The notes under the pieces: model-generated
Database searches by the model: none
What the model was told of the DNA's origin: nothing
What the model saw: only the letters and a program-made list of their open reading frames with translations
NCBI GenBank assembly: GCA_030247575.1
Contig: JAOTRV010000012.1
Coordinates: forward strand, 1 to 64,000
Length of the DNA stretch: 64,000 nt
DNA from: Sulfuritalea sp.
GTDB taxonomy: Bacteria > Pseudomonadota > Gammaproteobacteria > Burkholderiales > Rhodocyclaceae
Reading direction: 5' to 3'
Shown here: in pieces, positions 62,297-64,000 of the stretch
How the letters are laid out: each line of letters begins with the position of its first letter
How positions within the stretch are numbered: position 1 is the first letter of the stretch
Translations under genes and position numbers: made by a program

Positions 62297-64000
62297 ATGA
62301 ACTCGATGCTTTCGCGCGTCCGGCGGCACTGGCTTTCCCGGCTTCCCGCGGTTCTTGTCGCCATGGCGGCATTTCTGCTGCCGCAAGGCGATGCACATGC
62401 GGTCGAACCGGCCTATCGGGCCTCGGGCGCATTCACGGCCGGAACAGGAGCGATCACGCCGCCCTATCCGGCCGGCATGGTGGCCAACGATGTCTGCCTG
62501 CTCGCTGTCGAATCGGAGAACCAGGCCATCGCACTGACCACCGCGAACGGCTTTGTTCAAGTTCCCGCGTGGTCGCCGCAGAGCGCCGGCACCGCCGCTG
62601 TCGACCCGGCCTCGCGCCTGGCCCTGTACTGGAAGCGCACCCTCGGTGGCGACGCAGCGCCGGTGGTCGCCGACTCCGGCAACCACACGACGGCGCAAAT
62701 CCACTGTTTTTCGGGCGTCGTGACCTCGGGCGATCCTTGGGATGCGGGCGCCGGCGGCAACGATGGCGGCGCCAACGATGCGACGGGCACCGTTCCCGGC
62801 GCCACGACGACCTCGCCCGAGACTCTGGTGGTCCTGATTGCGTCCGACAGCCGCAATGCCAACAGCACCGCCAATTGCTCCGCCTGGACCAATGCGGACC
62901 TGACGAGCCTGACGGAAAGGACGGACAACACCAACACGGCGGGCCTGGGCGGCGGGCACTGCATGGCAACAGGTGTCAAGGCGACCGCGGGGACGTACGC
63001 CACAACCACCGTCGCGCTGGCGACCACCTCGTACAAGGGTGCGATCTCGCTTGCGCTGAAGCCGATGCCCGCCACCACCCTCGCCACCGGCGCCGATCCG
63101 GCGGCGGCTAGCATCGCGCCGGGAGCGGCGGCGACGGACGTCAACCCGTTCACCCTGCAAACCAGCACGGGAACGGAGTCGATCACTGCCGTCACGGTGA
63201 ACCTGTCGACCAGCAGCGGCATTGCGCTGCTGGCGATCACCGACAACGCCAACACCGTGCTGGGTTCCACGGCGTCGCCGGTCACCGGCGCCAACACCAT
63301 AAGCGTCGCCGGCATGACGGCGACGACGACGCTGACCACGTTCAAGGTCCGCGTCACGCCCCTGAGCCACGCCGCAATGCCGGTGCCGCCCGGCGCCGCC
63401 TACGCCATCACCGCGCCGGTGACCGCCTGGGCCGGGCCGAACGCCCACACCGGCAGCGACGCCAACCCGAATGCGCTGACCATCGACAACCTCTCGCCAA
63501 CCGGTGCCACCGCCGCCACCGCCGTCGCCGGCACCAACCAGGCGACGCTCAACTGGACCACCTCCGCGGCAAGCGATTTCGCCGCCAGTGCCGGCACGGT
63601 GATCTATCGCTGGGTAGCCGCGGCGGCCGGCAGCGAAGTGCCGGCCGAAGGCTCGACGCCCGCGTTCGGCGCCCTCGACGGTACCGCCACCGTGGCTTGC
63701 GTGGTGTCGTCGACCGGCTCGACGGCACTGTCCAGGATCGACGGTCCGGGCAGCAGTTCGGGGGAGTGCACGACGGCGGCACTGACCGCCGGGCAGACCT
63801 ATGCCTACAAGGTGTTCCAGAAGGATTCCAACGGCAACTACGATGCCGGCGTGACGATCGGAACGGTTATCCCGGTCGGCCCCGTCAGTGCGGCCACGTC
63901 GACGGTGGTCGCCGTTCCGGCCTCGGTGCCGGCGGACAACTACACCACGGCCACAATCACGGTGACCCTGAAGGACAGCGCCGGTACGCCGATCGCCGGG
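62297..64000 (+). CDS. Large secreted MshQ-like protein with Ig-like repeats, 3' part beyond window
   Basis: An open frame of at least 568 codons runs off the right edge. The signal peptide is LSRLPAVLVAMAAFLLPQGDAHA. The mature part is rich in Thr, Ala and Gly. A first domain contains a CLLAVES...CFSG...C pattern, and beta-sandwich segments follow. The last visible part (TSTVVAVPASVPADNYTTATITVTLKDSAGTPIAG) looks like the start of an invasin-type Big_1 immunoglobulin-like domain. The position after mshP suggests MshQ or a pilus-associated adhesin. An in-frame upstream ATG at 62225 overlaps the mshP stop, but would give a long charged leader containing the dispersed repeat, so 62297 is preferred. 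Confidence 0.72.
   Translation, partial: MNSMLSRVRRHWLSRLPAVLVAMAAFLLPQGDAHAVEPAYRASGAFTAGTGAITPPYPAGMVANDVCLLAVESENQAIALTTANGFVQVPAWSPQSAGTAAVDPASRLALYWKRTLGGDAAPVVADSGNHTTAQIHCFSGVVTSGDPWDAGAGGNDGGANDATGTVPGATTTSPETLVVLIASDSRNANSTANCSAWTNADLTSLTERTDNTNTAGLGGGHCMATGVKATAGTYATTTVALATTSYKGAISLALKPMPATTLATGADPAAASIAPGAAATDVNPFTLQTSTGTESITAVTVNLSTSSGIALLAITDNANTVLGSTASPVTGANTISVAGMTATTTLTTFKVRVTPLSHAAMPVPPGAAYAITAPVTAWAGPNAHTGSDANPNALTIDNLSPTGATAATAVAGTNQATLNWTTSAASDFAASAGTVIYRWVAAAAGSEVPAEGSTPAFGALDGTATVACVVSSTGSTALSRIDGPGSSSGECTTAALTAGQTYAYKVFQKDSNGNYDAGVTIGTVIPVGPVSAATSTVVAVPASVPADNYTTATITVTLKDSAGTPIAG

Overview
The window is GC-rich chromosomal DNA, densely packed with genes, and most plausibly comes from a facultatively denitrifying betaproteobacterium of the Rhodocyclales type. 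This placement is inferred from the gene set: an MSHA-type pilus locus, a cco cluster with fix-like accessory genes, FNR/Dnr regulators with NnrS, class I PHA synthase, and nadE-glnB neighbours. No database search was possible. I see no transposase, integrase, prophage or CRISPR array.

Layout. (1) 1-4.5 kb: a two-partner secretion pair, with the huge exoprotein TpsA running off the left edge and its outer-membrane transporter TpsB. (2) 4.6-9 kb: housekeeping genes trxB, smr, glnB, nadE and ppa. (3) 9.1-22.9 kb: a large iron-acquisition region, all on the + strand. It starts at a Fur-box promoter in front of hemP. It then holds a P19-type iron protein, an OprB-like porin, a cupredoxin, a polyferredoxin, a TonB-dependent receptor, a membrane-anchored c-type cytochrome, a DUF2325 protein, a small unknown protein, tonB-exbB-exbD, a second (siderophore-type) receptor and a DUF1513 protein. 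(4) 23.1-29.2 kb: a complete type I restriction-modification operon, hsdRMS, translationally coupled to a DUF3800 gene. (5) 29.2-34.8 kb: a peroxide-defence block, ahpC-ahpF-dps-katG, with a good OxyR-type site upstream. (6) 34.9-38.5 kb: copper handling by copZ, copA, a rhodanese and a SafE/DsbD-like membrane protein. (7) 38.7-59.6 kb: a microaerobic/anaerobic module with hemN, fnr, sirB2, nnrS, a Dnr-like regulator, a multipass membrane protein, DUF2249, hemerythrin, phaC, uspA, a decayed hemerythrin gene, the ccoNOQPGH cluster with two small partners, an Rrf2-fnr operon, ccoS-ccoI, an SDR dehydrogenase and tRNA-Thr(CGT). Five FNR/Dnr-type palindromes (TTGAY-N4-RTCAA and variants) tie this module together. 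(8) 59.8 kb to the right edge: MSHA-like minor pseudopilins mshC-D-O-P, followed by a large MshQ-like secreted protein.

How the parts fit. Iron import, copper supply (CopZ/CopA, CcoI, polyferredoxins), haem synthesis without oxygen (HemN) and peroxide defence all feed or protect the cbb3 oxidase, under Fur, OxyR, FNR/Dnr and Rrf2-type Fe-S regulators.

The most unusual signal is a roughly 23-bp dispersed element with core CCAGCGCCGACTTT. It occurs about eleven times across the window in both orientations, in intergenic gaps and inside at least six genes, often at linkers where it adds short in-frame peptides. A second signal is a GCCAGCCA-pair motif placed in front of three cistrons of the iron region.
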